Assembly: GCA_029210815.1 (NCBI GenBank)
Contig: JARGGB010000020.1
Coordinates: 1 to 45,646, forward strand
Direction of reading: 5' to 3'
Origin: Candidatus Brevefilum sp.
GTDB taxonomy: Bacteria; Chloroflexota; Anaerolineae; Anaerolineales; Anaerolineaceae
Length of the DNA stretch: 45,646 nucleotides
Positions 8,116 through 15,806 of the stretch are shown one piece after another; the first letter of the stretch is position 1; each line of letters starts with the position of its first letter. The position numbers were made by a program, and so were the translations under genes. The notes under the pieces were generated by a model, which worked only from the letters and a program-made list of their open reading frames with translations, had not been told where the DNA came from and searched no databases.

Positions 8116-8673
8116 ATGAACACAACACTGCCCGAAACCGCCCTGATCCTTGTTGCTATCCTTCCCAGCCAGCGTGATTTTGATATCGCGCGCCTGTTTG
8201 GATGGTATCGCATCCCGCTCAAAAGCGCGCCAAAGGTGATCTCTGTTGATTATTTAGCCTTTTACCAGACGAAAGCCTTTGGGGAAGCTGAGCGGTGGCA
8301 AATCTCATATGTAGCTGAAATTCTGGGCCACGAGTTAACCCATCGGCGTGATTTGATCAGGGATGAACCGAACCACCCCCGCGCTCAGGAGGAGTATTTC
8401 AAGATCCAGGTCGGACCAATACAAAAGCTCGAAAATCCAATTCCCGCAGGGGACTGGAAACGCATTACCTTTTTTTATACTACAGGGGAGCAATTCCAAA
8501 CTGCAAGGACCATCAACGACCTGGTCATCAAAGCGCAAGATGAACGGGAAATTTTATGGCATACCCTCAGGGAGCGGGCGCTTAAGGCAAATGAATATCA
8601 GGCTGCGAACCTGCCGAAATCGGTCATCGATCCCGCTATTTTGGCTTTGTTGGGGGAATTTGGGGCTTTTTAA
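8116..8673 (+). CDS. uncharacterised 185-aa protein
   Basis: I do not recognise the family. The protein looks real: it has balanced composition, an ATG with AGGGG a few nt upstream, and an inverted repeat just downstream. It is soluble, with no signal peptide or membrane segment. Notable elements are LPSQRDFDIARLFGWYRIP (about 16-34), VDYLAFYQTKAFGE (about 44-57) and HELTHRRDLIRDEPNHPRAQEEYFK around 73-97. HELTH superficially resembles a zinc-peptidase HExxH, but the following segment lacks a clear third ligand, so I do not call it a protease. A compact cytoplasmic nucleic-acid or nuclease-related fold is possible but unsupported. It is flanked by a repeat-rich gap upstream and by the convergent cold-shock gene downstream. 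Confidence 0.7.
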   Translation: MNTTLPETALILVAILPSQRDFDIARLFGWYRIPLKSAPKVISVDYLAFYQTKAFGEAERWQISYVAEILGHELTHRRDLIRDEPNHPRAQEEYFKIQVGPIQKLENPIPAGDWKRITFFYTTGEQFQTARTINDLVIKAQDEREILWHTLRERALKANEYQAANLPKSVIDPAILALLGEFGAF

Positions 8674-8679
8674 ATCAAA

Positions 8680-8708
8680 ACCGACCAGTTTGCGGAAACC
8701 TGGTCGGT
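8680..8708. terminator. inverted repeat between convergent genes
   Basis: ACCGACCAG (8680-8688) and CTGGTCGGT (8700-8708) form a 9-bp stem. The inner TTT and AAA can extend it. It is followed on the plus strand by the T-rich ATTATTTCTAATTTTT and preceded by AAAA. It probably ends both the gene at 8116 and, in the other direction, the cold-shock gene. Confidence 0.6.
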
Positions 8709-8738
8709 ATTATTTCTAATTTTTAGAGTCTTAGGGGA

Positions 8739-8948
8739 CTACAGGGGTTGTACGTCCTTCGCTTGCAGGCCCTTTGGACCTTGTTCCACGGAGAATTCTA
8801 CTTGCTGTTCTTCTCGCAGTGATTTGAAGCCTGAGCCCATAATAGCGGTGTGATGTACGAATACGTCGTCACCAGCTTCACGTGCGATAAAACCATAACC
8901 TTTTGCATCGTTGAACCATTTGACGGTTCCAATTTCTTTATCTGACAT
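8739..8948 (-). CDS. cold-shock domain protein (CspA family)
   Basis: A small single-stranded RNA/DNA-binding chaperone of 69 residues, the normal length of bacterial CspA-type proteins. It is a single OB-fold cold-shock domain: [15 protein letters not shown] at about residues 7-21 contains the RNP1 motif KGYGFI, and VFVHH at about 29-33 is RNP2. AAAGGAA precedes the ATG. It ends with TAG; this was the only intact gene in the window that I found stopping with TAG. Its leader is about 130 nt long, with a consensus-like promoter and a terminator-like hairpin, which suggests control at the RNA level as in other csp genes. Confidence 0.93.
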   Translation of the reverse strand: MSDKEIGTVKWFNDAKGYGFIAREAGDDVFVHHTAIMGSGFKSLREEQQVEFSVEQGPKGLQAKDVQPL

Positions 8949-9012
8949 TCTAAATACTTCCTTTGTATGTTACTAAATTTGTTAATTTGGGGGCTAGCTT
9001 TTACTGGTAAAG

Positions 9013-9043
9013 AAAAAAAACCATCCAGTCTCCGCAAGTCTGG
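9013..9043 (-). promoter_or_regulatory. terminator-like hairpin inside the csp leader
   Basis: Read on the minus strand, CCAGACT, TGCGG and AGACTGG form a stem (one A-A mismatch) followed by ATGG and then eight T residues. It lies about 65-95 nt upstream of the csp ATG and downstream of the promoter at 9085-9112. It therefore has the shape of an intrinsic terminator inside the leader, a plausible attenuator or thermosensor. Confidence 0.6.
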
Positions 9044-9084
9044 ACGGTCGATACCTTACCAAAACTAACTCCACTTCATAGGTA

Positions 9085-9112
9085 ATAATACCATCTAAAA
9101 AAAATATGTCAA
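9085..9112 (-). promoter_or_regulatory. sigma-70-type promoter of the cold-shock gene
   Basis: On the minus strand, TTGACA (9112 down to 9107), a 16-nt spacer and TATTAT (9090 down to 9085) match the consensus at 11 of 12 positions. Transcription would start near 9078, giving a leader of about 130 nt. Confidence 0.75.
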
Positions 9113-9166
9113 ATAACTCGTTTTTAATTTTGTGATGAAACCGAATGCCAATTTTGGTTAAATTTA

Positions 9167-10424
9167 TTACTCCGTTGTCGTAAATTTATGAGCCTCTTTT
9201 AGCGCTTCTAATTCTTCCGGCAAAATCAAAGTCTCCTCTGCATAACGATAGGCAAGATTTGCATGAGCAACAGCTTCTTTATTCATTTCTTTGTTGTTAT
9301 AAGATACCAGTGTTCTGAAAGCTTTTTGAAGCCATAATGCCACCTCAATTGTGCCAGCGCCATCCCTGGAGATAGGGTTGAAGGCATCATCGAGCATATC
9401 CTTTAATGAAATTTGTGTGACAAAAACCCTGTCGGCAACAAGATTGTCTTGTTTTTCGTTGATTTCCTAGTCAACCCATATTGAAAAAAGGCGAATAAAG
9501 GATTCAATAATGTCGATGGCTGTCCCCGGGTCATTTACTGCTGAAGAAAGCGCCCGGCTGCCGATTTCAGAAAGGATGATCAATCCAAAGCGCGGATCTT
9601 CATCAAAAACCCGGTCATCATCAATTGTGAATGCGTTAAGGATGTCTACGACAGCCAATTTTATATCATTATTGTTTGATTTTTCTATGTAAGCGATTGG
9701 TTGGTCAGGCGTAAGAAACTTGCCGGGTAAAGAAATGATATTAATCTTGAGATCGAAATCCTCAGCGATTTTTTGTAAGGCAGGGACATCAATATATTGT
9801 AAATAACCGATGGCTTTAGCATAGACAGGTTCCCCGGTTTGTAGATCACTTGCTTTCATTGCCCCCATTGTGGGGTGCTGTTTGCGCCAGATTAAAGATT
9901 CTTTTGTCGCCGCTTCTGCTTTGTCGATGATATTGCCAAGCCTTCCTAAACGAGCAATGCGATCCAGCTATCGGATGAAATTCAATATAATGACAGCAAA
10001 AAAAGGATAGAGATGATAAAGAGTAGGAAACGCCCTGCGGTCCATAATATCCATTTTCTAACGCCACAATTGCCACAATGCTAAAAATAAATGCGCCGAT
10101 AAAAGAAGAAAGGGTGTTTTGTGAAATGTCATCGGCAATCACCAGCGGGAAAGAGCGTGGTGTTGCCGTGTTGCTTGCGGAAGAATAGGCGATAAGCATT
10201 GATCCTACAGCAAATGTTGCAACCCCCAGCATGCTTCCGGATGTAACCCCGAGCAAAACATCGAGGGATTTTACAGAGACCTCTGGCACAACTTCAAGGA
10301 ATTGGATCTGATCTGCCAGCTAGGCAACGATGGCAATGATTATTGAGAAAATGCAGATTACCAGGGGCTTGACCCACAAATGCTCTTTAATTCGGTTATA
10401 GAAAAATCGAATGCGATCTCGCAT
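9167..10424 (-). pseudogene. decayed DUF2254 family membrane protein gene
   Basis: Reading the minus strand from the ATG at 10424 (preceded by AAAGGAT) gives a protein of about 418 codons typical of DUF2254. It has an N-terminal helix region starting MRDRIRFFYNRIKEHLW, then the characteristic GSMLGVATFAVGSMLIAYSS and SQNTLSSFIGAFIFS segments. A later part carries DRIARLGRLGN and DPGTAIDIIESF. The frame is broken at five places. In-frame TAG codons are at 10320-10322, about 9968-9970 (probably replacing the Trp of an R-W-L-D motif) and 9467-9469. One-nucleotide deletions are apparent near 10042 (after GPQG) and in the T7 run near 9998. The intact pieces are 9846-10289, 9467-9868 and 9167-9397. 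No TAA or TGA interrupts the reconstructed frame. The original function is unknown; the family is a predicted polytopic membrane protein. Confidence 0.85.
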
Positions 10425-10605
10425 ATTCTTATCCTTTGAAGTAAATGTTTCTGAAATTATACGTCATTACGTGGGTAAAATTTTTGTTGTCTTTTAATGG
10501 TGCCCGGTTTAATTTAATAATCGGTCTGATTTCACTTATTTTGGCTTAATCTGCTAAAATCACAATATCAACAAATCTAAATTCCTTGGGTTTTGGAGGC
10601 ATCTC

Positions 10606-12027
10606 ATGGCGATATTAATAAAGAACGGCACCCTGATTACTGCCAGCGAAACATTTAAAGCAGACATACTGATTGAAGGTGAGAAAATCAGCTTGATTGG
10701 GCATGACCTGACTCACCCCAGTGCTGAAATCATAGATGCGGACGGCAAATACGTCCTGCCCGGCGGCGTCGATCCCCATGTTCACCTCGATCTTCCGATG
10801 TTTGACACCGTTTCCTCGGATGACCATTACACCGGTGGTAAAGCAGCAGCCTTTGGCGGCACGACGACCGTTATTGATTTTGTGCCTCAGGATGAGGGAA
10901 GTCTCGAAGAAAACATTCAGCGGTGGCATACGAAAGCTGATCCTAAAGCTTCAGTTGACTTCAGCTTTCATATGAACATCACCCGCTTCAACCGGGAGGT
11001 GGCAAAAGAGATTTTTACTTTGCCAGACCTGGGGATTACCAGTTTGAAAGTGTTTACAGCCTATAACAATCGTTTACGGCTTTCAGACGGAGAAATTTTC
11101 AGAGTTATGCGCCTGGCAAAGGCATCTGGTATGCTGACGCTCTTACACGCTGAAAATGGTGATGTGATAGACATCCTTATTGAAGAAGCCCTGGCTGCCG
11201 GTAATACAGACCCGATTTATCATGCAAAGACACGACCTGCATGGGGCGCTGTTGAAGCTGCAATGCGGGCAGCAGCCTTATCCGCTCAGGCAGGCGATGC
11301 GCCTTTATACCTGGTTCACATGAATACAGCCGGTGAAGTCGATCAACTCGCTTACGCGCGCGAACATGGTGTCAGGATGATGGGTGAGACCTGTCCGCAA
11401 TACCTGTTCTTCACAGATGAGGACCTGCAACGGGAAGATGGCGCAAAGTGGATTTGCTCACCGCCAATGCGGAAGGCGGCAGATAACGATCGATTGTGGC
11501 AGGGCTTATCTGACGGCACAATCCAGGTTATGTCCACGGATCACTGCCCCTTCTTTTTTGACGGCACAAAGCCTATTGATTATGAAGGCGAAAAAATTGC
11601 TATTCCAGGGAAGGAATTGGGCGCAAAGGATTTTACCAAAATACCCAACGGCCTTCCCGGGCTTGGAGATCGTATGCCGATTTTATGGACACAAGGTGTG
11701 GTTAATGGGCAGATCACACCCAATCAATTTGTGGCATTGCATGCGACCAATCCCGCGAAAATTTTTGGCCTTTATCCCCAAAAAGGTGCACTATTGCCCG
11801 GGGCAGATGCAGATATTGCCATCTGGGACCCAAACAAAGAACTTCGTTACGGTGTCAATGTCGCCCAGCATCGCACAGATTACAATCTTTACGAAGGCTG
11901 GCATCTCAAGGGCTTCCCGGTGATGGTCTTCTTGCGCGGCCAAAGGATTGTTGATGGCGATAATTGGCTGGGCGAACCAGGGATGGGGCGTTTCTTGCAT
12001 CGTCATGAAGGTGAATTTCTGAGTTGA
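10606..12027 (+). CDS. hydA: dihydropyrimidinase / D-hydantoinase (cyclic amidohydrolase)
   Basis: A cytoplasmic binuclear-metal amidohydrolase that opens dihydropyrimidine or 5-substituted hydantoin rings. The 473 residues fit the family (about 460-480). Metal ligands are visible: H58 and H60 in DPHVHLD, the carbamylated lysine K148 in TSLKVFTAY, H181 in LLHAENGD, H238 in LVHMNTAGE, and D312 in STDHCPF. The conserved GGTTT segment is at about 84-88. GGAGG precedes the ATG by 6-7 nt. The gene is followed after only 16 nt by three complex-I-like membrane genes, an unusual arrangement. It could take part in pyrimidine breakdown, but no dihydropyrimidine dehydrogenase or beta-ureidopropionase is nearby. 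Exact substrate specificity cannot be read from sequence. Confidence 0.92.
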   Translation: MAILIKNGTLITASETFKADILIEGEKISLIGHDLTHPSAEIIDADGKYVLPGGVDPHVHLDLPMFDTVSSDDHYTGGKAAAFGGTTTVIDFVPQDEGSLEENIQRWHTKADPKASVDFSFHMNITRFNREVAKEIFTLPDLGITSLKVFTAYNNRLRLSDGEIFRVMRLAKASGMLTLLHAENGDVIDILIEEALAAGNTDPIYHAKTRPAWGAVEAAMRAAALSAQAGDAPLYLVHMNTAGEVDQLAYAREHGVRMMGETCPQYLFFTDEDLQREDGAKWICSPPMRKAADNDRLWQGLSDGTIQVMSTDHCPFFFDGTKPIDYEGEKIAIPGKELGAKDFTKIPNGLPGLGDRMPILWTQGVVNGQITPNQFVALHATNPAKIFGLYPQKGALLPGADADIAIWDPNKELRYGVNVAQHRTDYNLYEGWHLKGFPVMVFLRGQRIVDGDNWLGEPGMGRFLHRHEGEFLS

Positions 12028-12043
12028 TTAATTCAAAGACCTT

Positions 12044-13660
12044 ATGATTCTTCTCATTCCTATAGGACTGCTCCTAATTGCGTCCCTGGCAATATTTATT
12101 TTATTCAACCTTCGGCCAAAATATGGGACAAGCTGGCTGATCGCTGCCATCGCGTCCATACTTGCGTGGCTGACAATTTTCTACCTGCGATTACGCCTAC
12201 CAACGACATTGGAAATCCTATCCTGGGGAGGAAGCACAAGCCAATTATGGGGTGATTTTTCGCTGCTATTAGATTACGACTCATGGCCGTATTCATTGGC
12301 ATTAATCACCATCACCCTGGCTGTTATTTTCACGGATGCTGCCAGAACTCGATACGACAGTACGCCTAAATCCTGGTCTGCCAGCCTGGCAATAGCAGCT
12401 TTAGGTTTGGTTGCAATTCAGTCGGGCACAAGTATGATGCTGATCATCACATGGGCAATTGTTGATATCCTGGAACTCATTTATTTACTGGGATTGGCAG
12501 AGGATACGCAATTCAATCATCGAATTGTCATCGCTTTCGGTGTGCGAATTATTTCAATCATTATGCTCAGCCTTGCCACGGCAATAAATTGGCAGCTTGT
12601 TGGAACAACGGATTTGACAAGCATCGCACCGGGAGCCGGCTTCCTGTTTTTGCTGGGAGCTGGATTTCGCCTGGGTGTGTTCCCGCTCAATTTACCGATG
12701 TTACAGGAACCTTCGCTGCGACGTGGCGCCGGGAATATTCTCAGGATGGCACCTATTGCAGCCAGCCTTGGTTTGCTGGCGCGATTGCCTGAAGGGATTA
12801 TTACCCCCAATTTGAGCGGCTTGCTGCCTCTATTTCATGCTTTGCTCGCTATTGCTGCCCTCTATGGTGCATTTCGGTGGGTGACATCACAAAGTGCTGT
12901 AGCCGGACGACCTTACTGGATCATTACATGGGCTGCCCTCGCGGCTGAATCTGTGATTAACGGTGCGGCAGGTGAAAGCCTGGCATGGGGTGTGGCTTTG
13001 CTCTTGTCGGGGAGTTTGTTATTCCTTTATTATCCGCGCATTCAACGAATGAATTTTTTGCTTCACTTTGGACTAATTGGGATGATTGGCTTGCCGTACA
13101 CGCCCGCTGCCAGCGGGTGGTTTGGATTAACAGCAAATGGGTTAACTTTTTGGACATTTTTATATCTACTCGCGCATGCAATGATGGTCATGGGTTATCT
13201 AAAGTTCACTCTAGAGCCAGGTGGTGAGACCAGTGTTTTAGAGTCATGGGCAAGGTTGGTATATCCTCTTGGATTGATTATCATCATTCAAGCCATTATC
13301 ACCTCAGGATTAATTGGCTGGCCAGGATCATTAATTTTAGGTGTATGGTGGCTTCCTATCCTCAGTATATTAATTATATTTGGCGCTTTCTATCTGATTC
13401 GGACAGCCGGGTTCGACACAGCAAACATAAAGCTACCCAGCAGCAGCGGTTTCACAAAAGTATTAAATTGGATCCTTCCAAGGTTAGAGCCAGTTTTCCG
13501 CCTGGAATGGGTTTACAGGCTGATATGGCGAATTGTTGCCGCCCTCAGCCGAATTTTGAAAATTTTCTCCGTAATAATCGAGGGCGAAGGGGGCATCCTC
13601 TGGACAATTTTATTGCTTGTATTATTGATTTCTCTACTATCTAGCGCGGTGGGGAACTAA
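12044..13660 (+). CDS. NuoL/MrpA-like proton-conducting membrane subunit, divergent
   Basis: A 538-residue inner-membrane protein made of about 14-16 hydrophobic helices, with the size and layout of the antiporter-like subunits of complex I and Mrp. Two landmarks fit. An acidic helix, WAIVDILELIYLLGL (about 137-151), is at the place of the conserved helix-5 glutamate. FRLGVFPLNLPM (about 207-218) corresponds to the KxPxxPFHxWLP motif of helix 7, with Arg instead of the Lys and PLN instead of PFH. There is no clear Shine-Dalgarno site before the ATG; coupling to hydA 16 nt upstream is likely. Its stop overlaps the next start (TAATG). The C-terminal part beyond residue 430 has a long amphipathic segment resembling the lateral helix region of NuoL. 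Homology is inferred from pattern; overall similarity is low. Confidence 0.75.
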   Translation: MILLIPIGLLLIASLAIFILFNLRPKYGTSWLIAAIASILAWLTIFYLRLRLPTTLEILSWGGSTSQLWGDFSLLLDYDSWPYSLALITITLAVIFTDAARTRYDSTPKSWSASLAIAALGLVAIQSGTSMMLIITWAIVDILELIYLLGLAEDTQFNHRIVIAFGVRIISIIMLSLATAINWQLVGTTDLTSIAPGAGFLFLLGAGFRLGVFPLNLPMLQEPSLRRGAGNILRMAPIAASLGLLARLPEGIITPNLSGLLPLFHALLAIAALYGAFRWVTSQSAVAGRPYWIITWAALAAESVINGAAGESLAWGVALLLSGSLLFLYYPRIQRMNFLLHFGLIGMIGLPYTPAASGWFGLTANGLTFWTFLYLLAHAMMVMGYLKFTLEPGGETSVLESWARLVYPLGLIIIIQAIITSGLIGWPGSLILGVWWLPILSILIIFGAFYLIRTAGFDTANIKLPSSSGFTKVLNWILPRLEPVFRLEWVYRLIWRIVAALSRILKIFSVIIEGEGGILWTILLLVLLISLLSSAVGN

Positions 13661-14268
13661 TGGCATCTCTATCAACACTTGCTTTTTTGATGATCGTCAT
13701 CACTGCCATGGTCATCCTTATCTTTCGAGATTGGCGCATCAACACTGCTGCTCTGACACTGCAGTATTTAGCAGTTTTTTACCTTGTGACACTCTCCTGG
13801 CCAATCGGGCTGGCGATTGTCAAATTGATTGTTGGCTGGATGGCAACTGCAGCCATTGGGCTGACCTGCCTTCGTCAGATGGATGATAGTCCCCCGACAG
13901 AATCGACATCCAGCTTATTCTTCCGTGCCCTGGCAGGTTTGATGATTATCCTGGTGATGTTTGTTATATCTTCTACGCTCCAGGATACGGTTTTCCCGAA
14001 TGTGGATTTGGTCATTATCAGGAGTGGTTTAATGCTGGTCGGGATGGCTTTGATGCAGCTTGGAACCAATGCATCGCCCTACCTGATTATCATGAGCTTA
14101 TTGAGCTTTATGGCAGGATTTGAATTAATTCATGCAGCTTTGGAGCGTTCTACTTTGTTGACCGGCTTAATGGCAAGCGTTAACCTTGGGCTTGCCCTTG
14201 TAGGCGTTTATTTCATCATGAAATCCAATGATAGGGATGAACTCCAAAAAGAAGAGGAAGGCAAATGA
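13660..14268 (+). CDS. NuoK/MrpC/HyfE-like membrane subunit
   Basis: A 202-residue membrane protein with about six or seven hydrophobic helices. The C-terminal part, from SLLSFMAGFELIHAALE to the end of the last helix (about 146-192), resembles NuoK, MrpC and HyfE. In particular GFELI matches the NuoK GIELM element, with its membrane glutamate at E155. The N-terminal helices (residues 1-70) are longer than in NuoK and fit HyfE better. The ATG overlaps the preceding stop by one base, and the gene's own stop overlaps the next start (ATGA), so translation of all three membrane genes is probably coupled. It would form the small central subunit between the two large antiporter-like proteins. Confidence 0.65.
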   Translation: MASLSTLAFLMIVITAMVILIFRDWRINTAALTLQYLAVFYLVTLSWPIGLAIVKLIVGWMATAAIGLTCLRQMDDSPPTESTSSLFFRALAGLMIILVMFVISSTLQDTVFPNVDLVIIRSGLMLVGMALMQLGTNASPYLIIMSLLSFMAGFELIHAALERSTLLTGLMASVNLGLALVGVYFIMKSNDRDELQKEEEGK

Positions 14269-15677
14269 CTCTAAGCACACCAATTCTATGGGTCATCCTG
14301 CCTTTGTTTATCAGCTTGATTACCGGTATTTTTTACCGCCGTCGAATATTGGGCATGATATTAACCTGTACAACCGGCTTTGGCTTGGGTGCTTTAGCTG
14401 CATTTTTCCCGGAAGATCTGGTAATCAGCATTGGGCCGCTGACACTTAATTTTGTCGAAAACCTGAGCATCCTTGGCAGGCAGATAAACATAAACTATCA
14501 AATCTTACCCTTTGTTGCATTTATTTATTTTTCAACCGGTCTATGGGCTGTAGGGAGTATACGGCCAAGTGTGCCAGAATCATTCCGCCCGACCAGCCTG
14601 GTTATAACAGCGCTGCTGACTGCAGCATTGGGCGTAGAGCCTTTCCTTTACGCGGCTTTGTTTATTGAAGGTGCAATCCTTTTCTCAGTTCCCATGCTTT
14701 CGCCACTGCTGTCGAAAACCCATCCCGGAATTCTACGCTTTATATGCCTTCAAACACTGGCATTACCTTTTATCCTTCTTGCAGGCTGGTTGTTAAGCGG
14801 CGTTGAAACACTGCCGCCAGACAGCCCATTAATTGTGCAAACGATGATCATATTAGGGCTGGGTATTGGGTTGTGGTTGGCTGTTTTTCCCTTCCACAGC
14901 TGGGTCCCAATGGTCAGTGAAAAAGCCCATCCGCTGCCTGTCAGTTTTGTGTTATTTATTTTCCCGACCGTCATCACATTATTCAGCCTTAATTTCCTGG
15001 ATCGTTATACATTTCTGCGAACATCCCAGGGCTTGTATCAATCACTGAGGTCTATTGGTACTTTAATGATCGTTTTAGGCGGCTTGTGGACAGCTTATCA
15101 AGATGATATTAAACGTGCCTTTGGGTTTTCAGCCTTATCTGAAACAGGTTTTTTGCTGCTGGCAATTGGGTTGGCTGACCAGGGAGGTCTGTCTTTGCTT
15201 CTAATGTTATTCCCTGCCCATGCAGTCAGTTTCTGGTTGTGGGGATTCACGCTGAGTTTGATCGAAACTCGGGCAGATTCCCGCTCAATTGAGGTTTTGC
15301 ATGGTTTTGCTCAAAGATATCCAATTATTTCAAGCGGTTTACTGGTTGCTCAATTGAGCATCGCGGGTTTGCCGCTGTTTGCCACATTCCCAGTAAAAAT
15401 TGCTTTGTTTTCAGAAGCTTTTGCTGTCAGGTCTGGTTTAGGTGTCTGGATATTTGTCGGCAGTCTTGGCCTTTTCTTTTTTAGCGTTCGGCTTTTAATT
15501 AATCTTGTAACACCCAATACAGAACAGGCTATCACAAGTTGGGTGCTGACAGAAAAGGCAAATGTTTATTTACCGATTCTTCTAACAATTCTGGCAGTGA
15601 TCATTATGGGATTGTTTCCCAATGCAATTTTGACAAATATCACCACTATCTTGACCGCCTTTGGACAACTGCAGTAA
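14265..15677 (+). CDS. NuoN/NuoM/MrpD-like proton-conducting membrane subunit
   Basis: A 470-residue protein with about 14 helices, the size of NuoN/NuoM. Family landmarks: ALFIEGAILFS (about 126-136) carries the helix-5 glutamate. VFPFHSWVP (about 206-214) matches the PFHxWLP motif. QDDIKRAFGFSALSETGFLLLAIG (about 280-303) matches the KRLLAYSSVSHxG element with its lysine. The usual helix-7 lysine four residues before FPFH is a Trp here, a change that would affect proton transfer if the subunit works as in complex I. The start overlaps the upstream stop by 4 nt. The gene ends the hydA-trio cluster. No intrinsic terminator is evident before the next promoter at about 15741. Confidence 0.82.
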   Translation: MTLSTPILWVILPLFISLITGIFYRRRILGMILTCTTGFGLGALAAFFPEDLVISIGPLTLNFVENLSILGRQININYQILPFVAFIYFSTGLWAVGSIRPSVPESFRPTSLVITALLTAALGVEPFLYAALFIEGAILFSVPMLSPLLSKTHPGILRFICLQTLALPFILLAGWLLSGVETLPPDSPLIVQTMIILGLGIGLWLAVFPFHSWVPMVSEKAHPLPVSFVLFIFPTVITLFSLNFLDRYTFLRTSQGLYQSLRSIGTLMIVLGGLWTAYQDDIKRAFGFSALSETGFLLLAIGLADQGGLSLLLMLFPAHAVSFWLWGFTLSLIETRADSRSIEVLHGFAQRYPIISSGLLVAQLSIAGLPLFATFPVKIALFSEAFAVRSGLGVWIFVGSLGLFFFSVRLLINLVTPNTEQAITSWVLTEKANVYLPILLTILAVIIMGLFPNAILTNITTILTAFGQLQ

Positions 15678-15740
15678 TATCATCCACAAAGCACACTTCC
15701 TCATCCTTTGTCATCTCAGCCAATTTTGAGAGTAATTGTG

Positions 15741-15746
15741 TATAAT
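15741..15746 (+). promoter_or_regulatory. TATAAT -10 box of the coiled-coil/selB unit
   Basis: A perfect TATAAT in the 129-nt gap after the antiporter trio, 61 nt before the next ATG. No good -35 is visible at 17 nt. It suggests that the coiled-coil gene and selB form their own transcript. Confidence 0.45.
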
Positions 15747-15806
15747 TCTTAACAATTTACTTGTAGGTTTCAGGGTAGTTCCCACCCCAAAGAAGATAGG
15801 AATAAA

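Noticed and set aside
8340-8352. HELTH in the 185-aa protein as a zinc-metallopeptidase motif.
   Set aside because: The HExxH-like pentapeptide occurs without a recognisable third ligand or family context, and the next residues are highly charged.
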